From assembly GCF_025147465.1 (NCBI RefSeq), contig NZ_JALXOZ010000004.1, positions 74,963 to 138,962 of the forward strand: DNA of 64,000 nt, read 5' to 3'. The notes below the pieces were generated by a model that made no database searches, was not told the DNA's origin, and saw nothing but the letters and a program-made list of their open reading frames with translations. The stretch's first letter is position 1. The number at the start of each line of letters is the position of its first letter. A program made the translations under genes and the position numbers. Positions 63,624 to 64,000 of the stretch are shown here, piece by piece. The DNA comes from Dermabacter sp. p3-SID358 (GTDB lineage: Bacteria > Actinomycetota > Actinomycetes > Actinomycetales > Dermabacteraceae).

Positions 63624-63980
63624 ATGACTACGACTGAAACGCAGACGGCTCCGGCCCACGGCGTGACCCTCACCGACGTTGCTGCCGACAAGGTCAAGCA
63701 GCTGCTCGCACAGGAGGGTCGCGACGACCTGCGCCTTCGCATCGCTGTCCAGCCCGGGGGCTGCTCGGGGCTCATCTACCAGCTCTACTTCGACGAGCGC
63801 CTCCTCGAAGGCGATGCGACCGTGGACTTCAGTGGTGTAGAGGTCGTTGTGGACAAGAACTCGATCCCGTTCCTTTCCGGTGCGACGATCGACTTCTCGG
63901 ACACGATCGAGAAGCAGGGGTTCACGATTGACAACCCCAACGCGTCGAGTTCGTGCGCGTGCGGAGATTCCTTCGCCTGA
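63624..63980 (+). CDS. erpA: Iron-sulfur cluster insertion protein, ErpA/HesB type
   Basis: 118-aa A-type Fe-S carrier delivering clusters to apoproteins. Seen: VTLTDVAADKVKQLLAQEG, the first cysteine in VQPGGCSGLIYQLYF, and the C-terminal SSCACGDSFA with the two others (CxC). SD CGGAGGA before ATG. Ends 20 bp before the window edge. In actinobacteria this gene often lies near respiratory genes. Confidence 0.92.
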   Translation: MTTTETQTAPAHGVTLTDVAADKVKQLLAQEGRDDLRLRIAVQPGGCSGLIYQLYFDERLLEGDATVDFSGVEVVVDKNSIPFLSGATIDFSDTIEKQGFTIDNPNASSSCACGDSFA

Positions 63981-64000
63981 GCGCCGGTCTTTCTGAGCGA

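Overview
This is a contiguous, gene-dense chromosomal window from a G+C-rich actinobacterium (Actinomycetota, probably Micrococcales-like). The genus is uncertain; a Dermabacter/Brachybacterium-type organism is only a guess. The evidence is the gene orders (leuC-leuD beside an NdgR/LtbR-type IclR regulator; ddl, a DUF3515 lipoprotein and thiL close together; recG-rsmD-coaD-DUF177-rnc-mutM; rplU-rpmA-obg-proB-proA-nadD-rsfS), many GTG starts, tRNAs without encoded CCA, DUF3043, a DevS-like kinase and candidate leaderless starts.

Layout. 1-7.6 kb: 3' part of gltX, then a tightly overlapping operon with the complete mevalonate pathway (mevalonate kinase, diphosphomevalonate decarboxylase, phosphomevalonate kinase, type 2 IPP isomerase, class I HMG-CoA reductase, HMG-CoA synthase). 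7.7-8.9 kb: tRNA-Gln, tRNA-Glu and a tandem universal stress protein. 8.9-18.5 kb: IclR regulator divergent from leuCD, then murA, ddl, a DUF3515 lipoprotein, a double GNAT protein, thiL and a methyltransferase. 18.6-24.7 kb: rpmB and the recG-rsmD-coaD-DUF177-rnc-mutM block, without the rpmF usually found there. 24.7-25.6 kb: a small HigBA-type toxin-antitoxin island bracketed by a duplicated mutM 3' end. 25.8-33.8 kb: response regulator, sensor kinase and cydABDC (cytochrome bd and its assembly exporter). 34-45.2 kb: rne, rplU, rpmA, obg, proB, proA, nadD, rsfS and a histidine phosphatase. 45.2-46.8 kb: tRNA-Ala whose terminator hairpin has been split by a complete IS3/IS150-type element. 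46.9-52.5 kb: S9 peptidase, a small LPXTG wall protein, PepT and an AbgT transporter. 52.5-55.2 kb: three membrane-tethered proteins of unknown function, the third with an early in-frame amber codon. 55-64 kb: SDR, small ORFs, DEAD-box helicase, aspS, DUF3043, M20 dipeptidase and an ErpA/HesB-type Fe-S protein.

Functional themes: isoprenoid precursor synthesis by mevalonate rather than (or besides) MEP; respiratory adaptation through cytochrome bd with a sensor kinase in the same transcription unit; peptide uptake and hydrolysis; ribosome and RNA housekeeping. The most unusual structures are the mutM 3'-end duplication around the toxin-antitoxin pair, the IS copy sitting exactly in a terminator loop, the amber codon in the third tethered protein, and repeated -10 hexamers 6-8 nt before start codons, which suggest leaderless mRNAs. 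No CRISPR array, rRNA operon, prophage or replication origin was seen.
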